Position numbers and translations under genes: made by a program
Source of the DNA: Monodelphis domestica
Lineage: Eukaryota; Chordata; Mammalia; Didelphimorphia; Didelphidae
Reading direction: 5' to 3'
Assembly: GCF_027887165.1 (NCBI RefSeq)
Contig: NC_077230.1
Location: 30,393,351-30,457,350 of the forward strand
DNA length: 64,000 nucleotides
Notes under the pieces: generated by a model
What the model saw: only the letters and a program-made list of their open reading frames with translations
What the model was told of the DNA's origin: nothing
The model's database searches: none
In this document: positions 30,561-43,309 of the stretch, in pieces
Layout: the number at the start of each line of letters is the position of its first letter
How positions within the stretch are numbered: the stretch's first letter is position 1

Positions 30561-32737
30561 TGTTCCAACTGTTTTTATTATATTACATTTAGAAATATGT
30601 ATTTTTTTCTAAAAGTGAATTGATTGAGTTCAACAGCTAATTAACAGGGAAATGTAGACTTCTGAGGGCTCATGACCTAAAGCATAGAAACTCATTACCC
30701 ATTACAATGATCAAGGTTAAACCTAAAAGATCAAAGGAAAAAACAGTCACTGTCCTCAAGAAACCCAACTTGTGATGGGAAATGGGTGTTTGAAGCTCAG
30801 AGTTGATGCTATGATAGTATAAGAACTAGATCTTTCATGCAGCAGATCCAATAAAAAAAAAACTATCTAAAAATTTGGCAGTAGTATATGATGTGCCTAT
30901 TTTGAGAGTGAAAAAAAATGGACATTTTTAAAATGAATAGCTCTCTTTTGATTAGAAGACTATGCCATGGAGACATGTCACCAAAATTCACATAAAATAA
31001 TATCTTCTTTAAGAGAATCTTACATTCATACCAAGTTATATTTCAAATCAGAGGTAGGTTTTGTTGGGAAATTTCCCCCCAGTTGTGATAAAATCATATT
31101 TTTTAATTCAGTATATTTTTAATTCACAGATAGGAAGTCACATAATAATAGTTATACTCAAAGTAGATTAAAATAAAGATAGCCTCAGAATCACTGAAAT
31201 GATTATTCTCATTGCAGCCAATTGTAATACCTAAAGCTTCTAGCATTTTGATACTTATTCATAAGTCTTTGAGCACCATGTCATTATAATTTGACATCCA
31301 AAGTAATATTTTCCCCATTACTTAATTGTGACTTTTTGAAGTCATTTTTACCTAATAATATTAGTGTAGTTTGAAATTATATTCTTGGGTGAATGAGCAG
31401 CAGGTAAACTTCAAGCTCAAACTTTCTAAATCCTTTCTTTGTAAAAGTGTCTTATCCCAGTGTCTGCTGAAATATAGAATTATGGAGCAAAAAGATAAGG
31501 CATGATAGGCCATTTAGTAGGTTTTTGACATAATCTATAAGTATAAAGTGTAATGTTTATTTTCTATAGTTTTTATATAATTAATTTTATATAGTTTTAG
31601 TATAATTAATGAATTCCATAATTTTAAATTTATTAATTGGATTTCTTTTAAGCAAACATATCCCTGTTACAATTTGATTCTATGTAGCGGCATGAGAGTA
31701 TGTATTGACTGGAGTTTTTGGATCTGTTTAAAATTTTTAACTCATTAAAATTTCTTTAAAATATTCATACACACCATATTCATCTTAAATTATTTGATTC
31801 ATACATGTTGCAAAATCAAGTGATTATTTTGTTAATGATAATTTAACAATAAAATATCTCCATAGATGTGATGAAATTAGATGTTTGTGATATTAATATA
31901 AAAACATTTGTGCATCTTGAAATGATTTCAGAATATGTATTTTAGTTACATCAAGAGTTTTTAAATTCTATGAACAACTAAGAGAAAGATACTGACAGTA
32001 TATATTTCTGGATAAAGAGTTTTATAGATGTCTACTTTGATAGTACATAAAATAATTTTCCTTAAGGGATTAAGAAAAAATGAAGAAAATAAAACAAAGA
32101 TATGGAAAGGCATACCCAAAACTAAAGCTTTGTCTTACTTATGCCAAAATTATTTCTAGTGAGGAAGACATTGGTATGTTTTCTGTTTGTTGAATTGTGG
32201 ACATGCTAATATTGATGTATATTGTATCCTTTGTTAGATTTGATAATTTTGGCTTTTAAAGTCAAAAATATCACTCACTCTTGGTAATTTCTCAGCTTGA
32301 AAGAGAGGATCATAAAAATCTGGTTATAAAAACCCTTAGAGGCTATTTAGTCCAAATAATAGCTGAACAAGATTTAATTCTACAAACTTACATGAAGGGT
32401 TGCTAGCCAGCATCCAATCATTCCTCAAAGATCTACAAAGTGAGAAATTACCTTTGGTTGGATAGTTATAGTTTTCAAGGAGTTCCATCCAATCCCCAGC
32501 CCTGTAACGAAGCCCAAATTTGTCTCCATGAAGCATCTGTCCAAATATCCCTTCACTGGGATGGAGAGAGGGGAGGGGCCTCAAAAGAGATTCTGATAGA
32601 TTTAAGACAGTATTTGAGAGAAGTGAATTTAGAAGTAGATGGTTTGCAATAGGAGTATCTATGAGTATATAGTAAAAATATTAAGTTTGAGGATGAAATC
32701 ATCGATACCTAAATCCTAGTCTATGGGTACTAATACT
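30561..32737. other. Long low-copy stretch, nothing recognised
   Basis: More than 2 kb without an identifiable repeat, RNA gene or convincing frame. Overlapping short frames on both strands near 32336-32652 have no recognisable domain. It may be old unique spacer or contain conserved elements not visible by eye. Confidence 0.35.
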
Positions 32738-32905
32738 TAACTTGAAATTAGGAGACCTGAACTGTAGTCCTCTCCTTGCCACTAAGTGTTTGTGTGACCT
32801 TGAATAAGTTACTTGACCTTTCTACCCTTCAATTTCTTTATCCCAAAATGAAGGTGTTGACCTAAGGTCCTTTTCACCTCCAATAATCTGTGTTCTCCTC
32901 CCCCC
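32738..32905 (+). repeat. MIR SINE with a C-run
   Basis: 'gaaattaggagacctgaact', 'ctccttgccactaagtgttt', 'gtgtgaccttgaataagtta' and 'caatttctttatcccaaaat' match the MIR core. A pure C run lies at about 32900-32910 at its end. Confidence 0.8.
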
Positions 32906-33039
32906 CCCCTTTACCTTTGGGAAAAGATATACAATATAAACCTTAAATTTCTTTATTATAAGAAATTGTCATTTGCTTTTCTTTGAAAGAATGCAAAAAA
33001 AAAAAAAAAACTCCTAAGATCTTTATTAGAACTAATGTC

Positions 33040-34400
33040 ATTTGTGAATCGACATGCCCTAAAGACCATTTCCCCCTAGGAAGTAGAGTCGCAAGGAGCT
33101 GAACACACCAGAATCATTATTTCCGAAGTGCAATCAGAAGAGTTTCAAGGAAGGGATAGTGTAATCCAGTACGAAGGAGCCCCGGGTTGAAATAAGCATA
33201 TATAATCGGAGAGGGTAGCCAAAGAACTCCGCTGTCCACGTAATTAGAGAGCACAATGCAAAACCATTGCATCAGCGTGGAGGACAGAATGAACACAGGC
33301 AACTGGAAGAGATTTGCAGATAGCCTGCTTTTGAGGCAGGAAGAATGTTCGTTCATTAAACGCAGGCAGGATGCTTGCTGTGGTTCGTGTGTTTGCACTG
33401 AGATGTAGGTTCAGTTAGACTGACGTATCAGATAGTCGGAGTGGTTACCACACTGACGATGTAGCAGCTGCATAATAAATGACTGAGAGAATCATGTTAG
33501 GCATGCCCACCTAACCTAACTTGAATCATGCGAAAGGGGAGCTGTTGGAATTCAAATAGACTTTCTGGTCCCCAGCAGTCGGCAGTAATAGAATGCTTTC
33601 AGGAAGATGACAGAATCAGGGAAAAGATGCTGTTTTGCACTATCTTGATTTGTTACAGCAGCCAACTTATTGGCATGATGGAGTGACAGGAAAAGCAGCT
33701 GGCATGGAAGGTAGGATTATTAAAGCTATTACATCATTACGAATACAATTAGGAACTGACCATGACAAAGCATCTGTTAGAACAAGCAGCTGTTGTGGGC
33801 TCAGGGTTTGCGGCTTGAGGTCCTCAAACTCTGAAAACAATGTTCCTTTCAGAGAATAGATTTCTAAATTTCATTCTGCTGCGTTAGATTTTGGGGGGGT
33901 TGTTTTGCCTCCCATCTTTGGGAAGCGCTTCTGTGATAGAAATCATCATTAGGACATTTTGTAATAAAGTCTCTCCTCAGAGTCTGGAGAGGTCTAGATA
34001 AATGATAATAGAAGAAAAACAAAATCCTCAAGGCTTCTACCACTTAGCCAGACTCAAAACAGCGTACTTGCATGAGGATGATTGAAATGTTGGCATATTC
34101 AGACAGTGAGAGAAATGAAGATGCATATATAGAATGTTGACATAGGATGAAAAACATTGGAGTGGGTTTCTGTTTGGGAAAAAAAAAAGAGTTTGGCTGT
34201 CATTCTTTCTCCTCATCAGTTTCTAGCTCTTGACATTTATTCAGTCGTTCTGTATTATATGAAGAAAATACATCAGTATCTCCTGCAGGGTTTTTCAACA
34301 ACTCTAGCATCTGTTTCAGCTATTGAACTGTATTCACGTTTTGCCAAGTTGATATCTACCCAGCTGGTCTATCATTTTTCACTTGATTACTGCTCTTAAT
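33040..34400. other. CpG-retaining low-copy block, candidate conserved regulatory DNA
   Basis: About two dozen CpGs over 1.3 kb (for example 'gaatcgacatg', 'gagtcgcaag', 'tccacgtaatt', 'gactgacgtatcagatagtc', 'cagcagtcggcag', 'tttgcggcttg', 'gctgcgttag') in a CpG-poor window, near-balanced base composition and no recognised repeat. A CRE-like half-site 'tgacgta' lies at 33421-33427. Frames here (minus 33117-33398, plus 33635-33859) have no clear homologue. The pattern fits a conserved enhancer-type element or an unrecognised exon; neither is proven. Confidence 0.35.
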
Positions 34401-36844
34401 TTTCCCTGTTTCAGCTTATTTCAGATAGGGCTTTGAAAACTATTAATGAGGAATGACTAAACATGCTCATTTATTTTTTTTAATTAGAATTTCTTTTTAT
34501 TTGGGTGGGAACAGTAATGAGGTTTTTTCCACCTTATACTACTTCCTTCATTTCTTTTGTAGAAATAAATTTTTCCTTGCAGTATTTTTACTTCTTACTA
34601 AACCTTCCTATTGAACTTAAAATACTTTTTTTAAAGGAAGTAGTGGATTTTTAATTTACTCGAGAGATAAACTTGGGGTTCAGAGTGTATTACAAGCTAC
34701 TATGTTGAATATGAACCTCATTTTCATGTGCCATTTACATTAATTGGCATAAAGATCAGCCGGTAAGTCTATATTGTACTGAGTATAGTGATTTTTTTTT
34801 TTCATCACCACTAGGGTAAAAAAAATCCTGAAGCTATTTTTAACTGATGATTCTTTAAAACAGATGTCAGGTAATATTAGTATCGATTGTCCTAAGAAGA
34901 AAAAAGTAAGTCTCTTAAGAAACTAGCTGCTATTCCAAAATCACCTAGCATTTTCTCCCATCCTCTTCTAAATATTCTTCATGAGTAACACAGCAAAGTT
35001 ATTAGTTTTTGAGCTGATCATACTCTTTAAATTATTTTAACATATGCTATTCTTGACAGATGATATTTATTCTTTATAAAATGTTAATATCTCCATTATT
35101 TTACCAAATAACACTTCAGGTTGTTATGTAACTTTTCCTCCTGAATGTTAGTCCATGTTTTTCAATTACGTATTTCTTCTGAAGAGTGACTTAAAGTGTC
35201 ATGTGTTTATTAGTAACATTGAGTAAAATTTGAGGGGTGATTATAGCATTTAGATTTTTCCAAATTACCAATAACTAACTATTTTGAATGAGAAAAGGAC
35301 TTAGATAAGCACTTTTAACCTTGAAATATCCATGACTTAAGCTGTGGAATGCATATACTCCATCAATACAGGAAAAGAAACACTAAAGCAGACCATATAT
35401 CTTTGAGATACTAATAGCAAGTAAGTTGCCATAATGCCAACTGAGTTAGTTAATCAGTTACATTACAGCCAGTGCTCTAATCAGACCTCTTTAGATGCTT
35501 TTAGATTATCATGTTATACTATTTAATTAATGTAAAGGAAGATAGGGGATCGAGAGTCAAAACTTCACTCACCTGTAGTGGAATTATTCAAGATGTGTTG
35601 ACAAAAATCAGCTTTATCAAAGATATTTGTGAGAAGATGTATTTGATTTTAGTTCCTTCATTTGACAAATATCAATTTCATCAACAATGCAAATGGCATT
35701 TCATAACACTGGTGAGGTGAAAACTCTTATGCCCCACAATTGTTATCTTTATTAGTTATAATAAGAATCCATTCCGTTCCTTGACTCAATAGTTCTTGCT
35801 TCTAACATCATCCTTCAGTTACTATTGTTACTTAAAAGCCTTGCCCTTTGGCTGAGATGCTATAATTTAAAATGACCCTTAAACCCATCCACCTAAAACC
35901 ATTATTTTTACGTCTTGTTTATTTGAGGACTAAAAAGTGATTTTATAGTTTAGCTCATTAATGAATGAAGAGGACACTAGGTGGAGCTAGCAGTTGGTTT
36001 TTCAGAGAACTAAAAAAAAACAAAACCTTAGGCTAACACACCTGTAAAGCAGTATCACTTTCATTATAGGCCATATTATAATAATGAAAAATACCAATTG
36101 ATCTTAGTAGATTTAGAGAAAGTTTAATATTCAAAATGGCTGACTTGTATGGATCCTTCTTTTCCAACTTTCTGTCACTTTCCTTCTACTCAGTTTGAGA
36201 AAGAATTCAGATATCATATGAGAAGTTTTTGTGCTTGGAAAGGTAAACTAGCATATAAAGAAAGAAAAGGGGAAGAAAAAGAAGTTGACTATAAAGTTTG
36301 GCAGAAGTTTTTAAATCAGAGTTAGCATTTGCCAGATTTTCATGGCCGAGATATCTGTATATATTCTTGCAAAGTTATGCAAAAGCCAGATAAGCTTTGT
36401 GGCACTTTTAATTCTATAAAAGTAACTGTTCTATTTTAAGCTCCTATTTTATCAGTGGAATAAAAATAAATTTATGAAAAAGACTCTATAATGGCATACT
36501 TAATAAAAATATGATGCAACACATTTTTCTCTCAATTTTCTTCATTGTTCTTGTTAAATATGATTAAATTTTGTTAAATACTACTAAATTTGAGTACCTC
36601 ATGAATATGTATATTATATACATGCATATGTAAATCCAAGATGTAATAAATAAGGTTGACTTAGAAGTATTTCCAATTATTGATAAAAATAATAATCTTG
36701 ATCTGAAGCATTGGTTCTGAAGATTTCTCCATGCTTTGGTCAATAGTTGTGTCTGCCCCATCCACATCCCTACTTTTATTCTTCTGTGACTAAGGGAATA
36801 TACTAACAATGCACTTCCCTGAGGATCCCATGCAGAGTGTACCC
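34401..36844. other. Low-copy AT-rich stretch, nothing recognised
   Basis: No identifiable repeat or gene apart from a CTCF-like site at 35974-35988. Confidence 0.4.
35974..35988 (+). promoter_or_regulatory. Candidate CTCF-binding motif
   Basis: 'acactaggtggagct' matches 13 of 15 positions of the CTCF core CCASYAGRKGGCRSY (differences at the first base and at position 12, A for C). Chance matches at this level occur in a window this size, so it is only a candidate. Confidence 0.3.
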
Positions 36845-37055
36845 AGCAAATAGTAACAGCTAACATTTAAGGGTTATAAAGCTACTTTCTCTCACAAAAT
36901 CTTGCAAATTAGATAATTCTAGTATTATCACAATTTTACAGATGAACAAACTGAGACTGAGATTACCCAATGTCACATGACTCTTAAAGGCCTGAGCTGG
37001 AACTTGTACTCAGACTTCTTTCTGCTCTGTCTGATGTTCTTTTAACATGCTGACT
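36845..37055 (+). repeat. MIR SINE, plus orientation
   Basis: 'gtaacagctaacatttaagg', 'aattctagtattatcacaat', 'tttacagatgaacaaactga' and 'acccaatgtcacatgactct', ending 'ctgagctggaacttgtactc'. Nearly complete. Confidence 0.8.
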
Positions 37056-37439
37056 GATTTTATAACACTGAGAAATCAAGGGGAATAGAAACAGTGACTT
37101 CTGCCTTGCTAACAAATGTCACGTCTCAGTACTAACCTGCTAAACTGAGATAATGGATCCTGAGAATATGTTTACTGTAATGGAATTTTTATTTCACAGA
37201 GACAATAAAGATTTTTAATGAAAAATTTAGGGATTAATGAATATTCTTATGAATGGAAACAAATCATTCTCAAGTACAAACATCTAATATATTATTTGGC
37301 CAATACTAACTTCCCAATAAAAATTTGAGCACTTTTTAGGAATATAAAAGTCAACAAGCAAAAAGGTTATTTGAATATGTTTATTCTTTTATATTCCCCT
37401 TTCTTCCTTTGTACTCTTGGACATTCTACCTCTGCTTCT

Positions 37440-37505
37440 CTAATTTTTCTTTCTCAAAAATAAACTCCCTGAAGGCAAGGGATCATATCTATTATTTCTC
37501 TGATG
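37440..37505 (+). repeat. L2-like 3' fragment
   Basis: 'aaactccctgaaggcaaggg' plus 'atcatatctatt' resembles the L2 3' segment 'gctccttgagggcagggactgtgtct'. Short. Confidence 0.45.
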
Positions 37506-39109
37506 CAAAACTTGTTTTTCCTGCCATTGGTAACTTGGGTTCTGAAGGTTATCACAGATTTTATTTTGAGAATGTAGGTTGTATTTGATGACCTTGATTC
37601 AAATATTAAATTATTGCAGGTCTCGACCTGGTTAAAATGTGTGGAAGACTCAAATACAAGGCAGTCCCATCTACTACACTCAAAATTTGGCTATTGTGAT
37701 CAGTTTGGAGATGGGAAAACTGAAATAGTTTCTAAAATTAATGTTGGCAGTAGCTGTTACTAAAAACTATCTCCTGATACAACTCTTTCCTTTTTGATTA
37801 ATTTAAAAAGGGGTATGTGTAGAGATTATACTGTTGCCCATTGTTACTACCTCTTCTTCTCCTTGTTAGTTTTTCATTGGCTAAGAATAAAATATGTATT
37901 ATTCTTTCTTTCCTTATCAACAAGTCTTAAGTATTGCCCTAGGATTTGTCATTTGTTCTTGGCAAATGGGTGGTGGTAGAACTAAGGGTCACAGGTATTT
38001 TTAGGCAAAACAAATTATTATTATTTAATGAAACATTTCCAGAGAGAATATATAGGCTTCTTTTGTACCATGGGATTTCATTAGGAACCAGGATAATTGA
38101 AAAGGCTAAAAGCATTGCAAGCTAATAGTCCCTAGAATTTCTTTGTAGAAAAATGACAGGCAGATATTTCCTCCATTTACTACTACTTTCCCCAGATTTG
38201 GCTTTGATTCCCCTCTATCTCCCAACTCCCACTATTCTGTTTGAGTTTGTTGTGTTATGATGAGATACTGCTGTTTAAGGTCAAGGATTCAGAGAATATT
38301 AGATTTAAGTTAAATAGCAGCTGAGGTCTTGCACACAGATGGAGCAGCTCAGGACTCAGACAGACACAAAAGAGGCCCCAAATGATCAAAATGGAAGTCA
38401 ATATTTTCCCCTCATATTTTTCATCCCACTCCCACTTATCTAAACTGGGAGATTTTGTCAACTGAATGATCATTTCTGATAATACAAGAACTTTATAAAT
38501 CATTTATTTATATGCAATAAACTACTTTTACTAAACCCTGTAGTTTCCTGGAATTCTATACTTACTGAAAACAAGTTACTTAGTTTGCTGAGGCTAATCT
38601 CTTATGTAGATCTTCTCTGGATAGTGAAATTCCATAAAAATGTGAGACAGTAGGGTCAGAAAGCAAAGGACAATCACTCCTAACTGTATTTCTTAAACTT
38701 AAAAAAAAAAACATAAATACTCTCCAAGGAGTACCTACAGTGCAGATAAAGGTAGGTATCTATATGTTTTATAATTCAAAAAGGCCAAATGAGTTTATTT
38801 CTCAAGTATTCACCTGCCACAACATTCTAACTATTATATTGGGTCCTCCAAAAAGATAGCTCTGTTAAATCAGACTCTGGAAGAACTAGGACATGGAAGT
38901 CTGCTAGGAATAGGTATATAAATAGTATATATTAGACATAAAAGTTTGGTGATGACAGGTTTCCCTGCAAGGAGGGAGAGGGTAGTAATATTTCTTTCAA
39001 ATAGTATAGAAAATCATGAACACTAATTTAAAGGACCTTACATTTACCAGCATAAAACATTAAATTAAATATCCTCTTTTTTCTATAATTACAGACCCAA
39101 AGTTATTCT
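37506..39109. other. No gene or repeat recognised
   Basis: AT-rich sequence. Short frames at 37794-37979 and 38255-38503 lack recognisable content. Confidence 0.4.
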
Positions 39110-39129
39110 GTTTTGTTTTGTTTTGTTTT
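39110..39129. repeat. (TTTTG)n short tandem repeat
   Basis: Four uninterrupted 'gtttt' units. Confidence 0.95.
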
Positions 39130-41394
39130 CTCATGGGAGGGGACATCCTTTTTGCTCACCAGTTGCCCTGGAAATAGCAGAAAGACCGATTGGATTCTTA
39201 CTTCATTTCCATGAGGATGCTACTGAGCAGCTCTCTTGTGCTGACTGTCTCTATGGTAACAGATACAAGACTGAAGGGTCTGAAGGAAATTCTTCCTATT
39301 GGCTTAGAAATAAGGAGAGAACAGGGAGACTTACTGAAGAAGAACAAAAAAAAATACTAAACGGAGGCAGAAGAGGCAACTGAGAAGATAACTATCCATG
39401 AGGATGCCTTTTCTTTTTGTAGAAATAATTTCCATTCCATCTTAATCCACTTTAGACTGAAATAAAATCCAACACATACAACTGGAAGAAAATGAGTTCT
39501 GTTGTCAACTAGCTAGCCCATTCTGTATAATTTTAGGCACAAAGAGATTTTTCCTTACTTGTTTTTCTTTTTGTAACAAAGCAGAAAATTGCTTCTTGCT
39601 TCAAATTGATAGCAGCACCTCTGTAATCCTGGCAAATTTAGTTCTTGCTATCCCTATCACAGACCTTGATCTTTTAAATGATTTTTTTTCCTGTAACCAA
39701 GAAAGGAATAGTGAGCCCTTGGTGGCATTCATTAGATGCACTGCATTTCCAGGTTAGTACCATAATATGCTGATCTCTATAAGACATACTATTTGTGTGC
39801 TTTCCACCCAAGGAATTTGCATTATAAGAAAAACTGTCTAGTTTGGTTGTGATATCCAAATTTTCTACAGATGTTGGCATAACTGACAGATTTTTTTGTC
39901 CTCCACAGTAAAATTGTATTTATTATTTACATGATTAGTGTTTGGTGTTTCCTTCCCATTTTTTCTCATAGATTTAAAAGTCTTTCCAAGTAGTACCTTT
40001 TAAACTTTTTCTTTTGGTCTCTCTACCTTGTTCTCTCTAATATGTGGAATCTTTTTTTAAAGTCAGTTATCTGTGGAAAGAAGGTGTAAGACAATCATCT
40101 TTTTGCTTTAAAATATTCAAAACATGTTCATAACACTTTACCTGAGGAACAAGTACTTTCAAAACATTGACTTCTCATGATAGGAAGAATGTTCAGTTAT
40201 CTCTTTACAGCTATAAATGTGGGAAAAGGAAAGCAGTCTTATAGCAAAAAAAGGGGGAAAAAGTAGATTCTGTATTATTTTTTGAAATTTCCTAGCCTCA
40301 CTCATGTTTTCAGAATTATTCTTTCTATGCTTCATATTAGAGTCAAGGAAATAAAACACTAAGAATAGCAAGTCAGTTCAAAGATAGAACTACAGTCTGT
40401 CTGGTTTTGAAATATGCTGAGCATTTCTCAGTTAAATACTCAAAAGTAAAAAGAAGAAAGGAGAAATGAATGAATGAATAAGGGTTTTTCCTCTCATATC
40501 TTATATATATATATATGTTATACATGTATTAATTTTCATTAAAATGTTGCAGTGCTTTAGATGCTTGAGAAAAGTTTTTATCCTCCTTTAAAATTACATC
40601 GGGACAAAATGATTCACAGACACATGCATTTAACATGTACTTTATGCTAAAGTGCTAGAATAGTTCTACACTCTCAGCCCTATAGATCTAAATTGTAGAG
40701 AGAGTTATTAATGAAACACTTTTATGAAATTAATCTAGTCAAATTAGAGGTTTGGTTTTATTAACAGATCAGGATAATACATAATTTATAATATTTTGGA
40801 AGTTGCATGAGAGAATGTGGATGTTAGAAGTGAGTGATTCTACTTTTTAAAAAATATTTTTAAATGCCAGCAAATGTGCTTCTTTAGCTATTTATGTATG
40901 CTGTTGGGGAAATCAATGGGTAACTGACATGGATTGTTACAATTACAACTCAGGTTTCTCAGGATATTCAGTGCTGATCTAAGGTATATGGAAAATACAA
41001 CACAATTATATTCTGGAACTAATTAATTCATTGCTTCTTCAGACTGTATGATTATTTGCCAGTCCACAATTTGTTCCAAGTGTAAAGTCCTTCTAAACAA
41101 CTCTATCTAACAGTATTGTCATTTAGGTGAAACAGAATCAGTTAAAAAATTAAAATATTATTTAAAAGATGAAAATTCACAACCCAACATAGAACCCAGA
41201 GCGTAACATTTTGGTTGAGGGATTACAGGAAATATGAGGTATTGAAAAGTTACAGGACCTATGGCAACTGTAACTTCTTGAAAAGGTTTACTTTAAAAAG
41301 AGTATCATTAAAATGATTTTAAAGCTGATTTACTTTTAATGAAAGTGATTGAAGCCCCAAATAAAAAGCAATAATGAAAACTTAAGCAATAATG
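39130..41394. other. Low-copy stretch, nothing firmly recognised
   Basis: 39140-39390 is relatively GC-balanced with an 86-codon plus frame (39123-39383) that I do not recognise, and includes 'tctatggtaacaga', an RFX-type half site. 40499-40520 is a (TA)n run. 40630-40700 may be a family A fragment, too weak to call. Confidence 0.35.
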
Positions 41395-41680
41395 TTATGT
41401 AGTGACTAGAGAAAAAGTCCTGGAGACAAGAAGACCCAGACTTAGGTTAAAATCATATATTTGATATATATTAGTTGTGTCACTGTGGTCAAGTCACTTT
41501 ACACACTGGACCTGGAGTCAGGAGGTGATCAAGACATGTTCTACCACTGTCATTTCTACTAACTGGCTGTATGAGCTTGTCCAAGTCACTGGGCTTCAGT
41601 ATTTTCCTCTATAAAGTGGAAGAGATGATTTAGATGATCCTTAAGATTTCATCTAGCTCTGGATCCTATAATTATTTTTC
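41395..41680 (+). repeat. Two adjacent degenerate MIR/CORE-SINE pieces
   Basis: The first (to about 41500) has 'gtcctggagacaagaagacc' and 'gttgtgtcactgtggtcaag'. The second has 'ggacctggagtcaggaggtg', 'aactggctgtatgagcttgt', 'ccaagtcactgggcttcagt' and 'aagatttcatctagctctgg'. Each repeats the head-to-tail order of a MIR-like SINE, so these are two insertions or a duplication. Confidence 0.65.
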
Positions 41681-41786
41681 TATAAATTTCTCTTTATCTA
41701 GAAAAAAAAACAATTTACTTTTCCCACAATTCTTTTTGATTAGCTACCAGATAGTTAAAGAAGAAAAGTTTAACTCTCTTAAACTT

Positions 41787-41812
41787 ATAGAATTCATGTA
41801 CATGAATTCTAT
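41787..41812. repeat. 26-bp perfect palindrome
   Basis: The sequence from 'atagaattcatgt' to its exact reverse complement 'acatgaattctat' is a gapless inverted repeat centred between 41799 and 41800 (GTAC at the centre, EcoRI-type GAATTC on both sides). No element boundary is visible around it. Confidence 0.95.
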
Positions 41813-43309
41813 CTAGCTCTGTTATTACCCTTAATTTTTCAGCTTTTTTATGGGGAGGGGGATGCTGCTTACTAAGCAAGAGTTATAACCATCAGCTGTC
41901 TGTGGGTGATAGATCTTGAATGAATCCAGGAAATTGTATTCCAACTTGATAGGGTAAGATGAGGGTATTGAGGAAAGAGATATCTTATTTTAAGAGAGAA
42001 AAAGACCAATTATTGTTTCTTGGTCTCTAAAAAAAGATGACCTTTGGGGGTAGGAAATAGGGATCTCTTTTTGAAATTTAAAAATTATCTTCCTAAAAGA
42101 AATAAATGAGGATTAAAAAATAACCAGCTCAGAGATGAATTACTTTACCTTATGGCAAGAAAATCCCTATAAGTACTTTTTTTTCCTTTTAACTACTAAA
42201 TTTTTTCTTATTCCTCAACTCATTCCAAAGAAACTTTGATCATCCTGTGGGTGGTATATATAATGTTTCCAGAAAAGTGAGTATTATTTTATTTCACATA
42301 ATTACCATGATAGTACTCCCATCTTTTTCCTTTTCATTTAACCACACACTTAATGTCATTATCTATTTGCTGTTAGTTGTTAAGAGACAGACCTGTAAAC
42401 TGTGTCTCTGCATACCTGCACACATATGCAAAGTTTAATTCACTCTAAATTAAAGCCATTTGGCTTGGGATGGGGAAGTTTTTTTGTCAAAGAATTTAAG
42501 TCTGTTATAAGAAAAAATGACTAGCCAACATCATAATTAATTATGCAAATGTTATTTTTCACATAACCTAACAAGCTAATGGAGGGAACATTTGAACAAA
42601 GTATAATTCTCAAATAGCAGTAAGGATGGACTGTTTCAAATAAGTATTCAGTTTTCAATTTCAATTTCATTGAATTAGTGGCATATTTCCTACATGGAAA
42701 ACTAGATTATTTGATTTCTTTCCTGAGTTTCAGAGTAAGTTTAATTAAAGATACAGTCTAGAAGCTCTGCTAATTTATAAAATATAATCTTGTATGAAGG
42801 ATATCTACTGCTAAGATAAATGAATTGCAGTCTTGTGAGGCACAAATGATGTTCCTGTTTAAATAAGATGAAATCTATATGTATATACATATATAAATAT
42901 TTTGTGTGTGAATATGTTCTATATGTAAATTCCATCCATGTTTCAATTCATCTGTCTATTATCTGACAGATAAAAATAGACTAACTTCAGTACAAATAAA
43001 ATAATTACAAATACATATATGTAGATATACATACTTATTTATCCATATCTATGCATTCACATTCCCTTCCATACATATAGGAAAAGAAACTTAATTATTA
43101 AAATTTATGGATTGCCTTTGACCAAAATTTTTTGAAGGTTTTATTTTTCCCTAAAGTTAAGCAATTTAGTCACTTTAAAAGCAATTAGAGCTTTTAATCT
43201 TTTCAGATATGTAGCACTTTATCTCTAACACCTCTTTTTATATAGTAGTATTTATTATACTTCTGTGTCATGTTTTATTCTTCTACTAGAGTGCAAACTC
43301 TATTATGGA
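41813..43309. other. No gene or repeat recognised
   Basis: AT-rich; alternating AT/CA runs around 42880-43080. Nothing else identified. Confidence 0.4.

Noticed and set aside
33117..33398. Minus-strand frame with 'SPIIYAYFNPGLLR', recalling the NPxxY end of a seven-helix receptor
   Set aside because: The start used is GTG and a stop lies five codons upstream. There is no partner exon and no other receptor helix, and the resemblance is one short string. Kept only as part of the CpG-retaining block.
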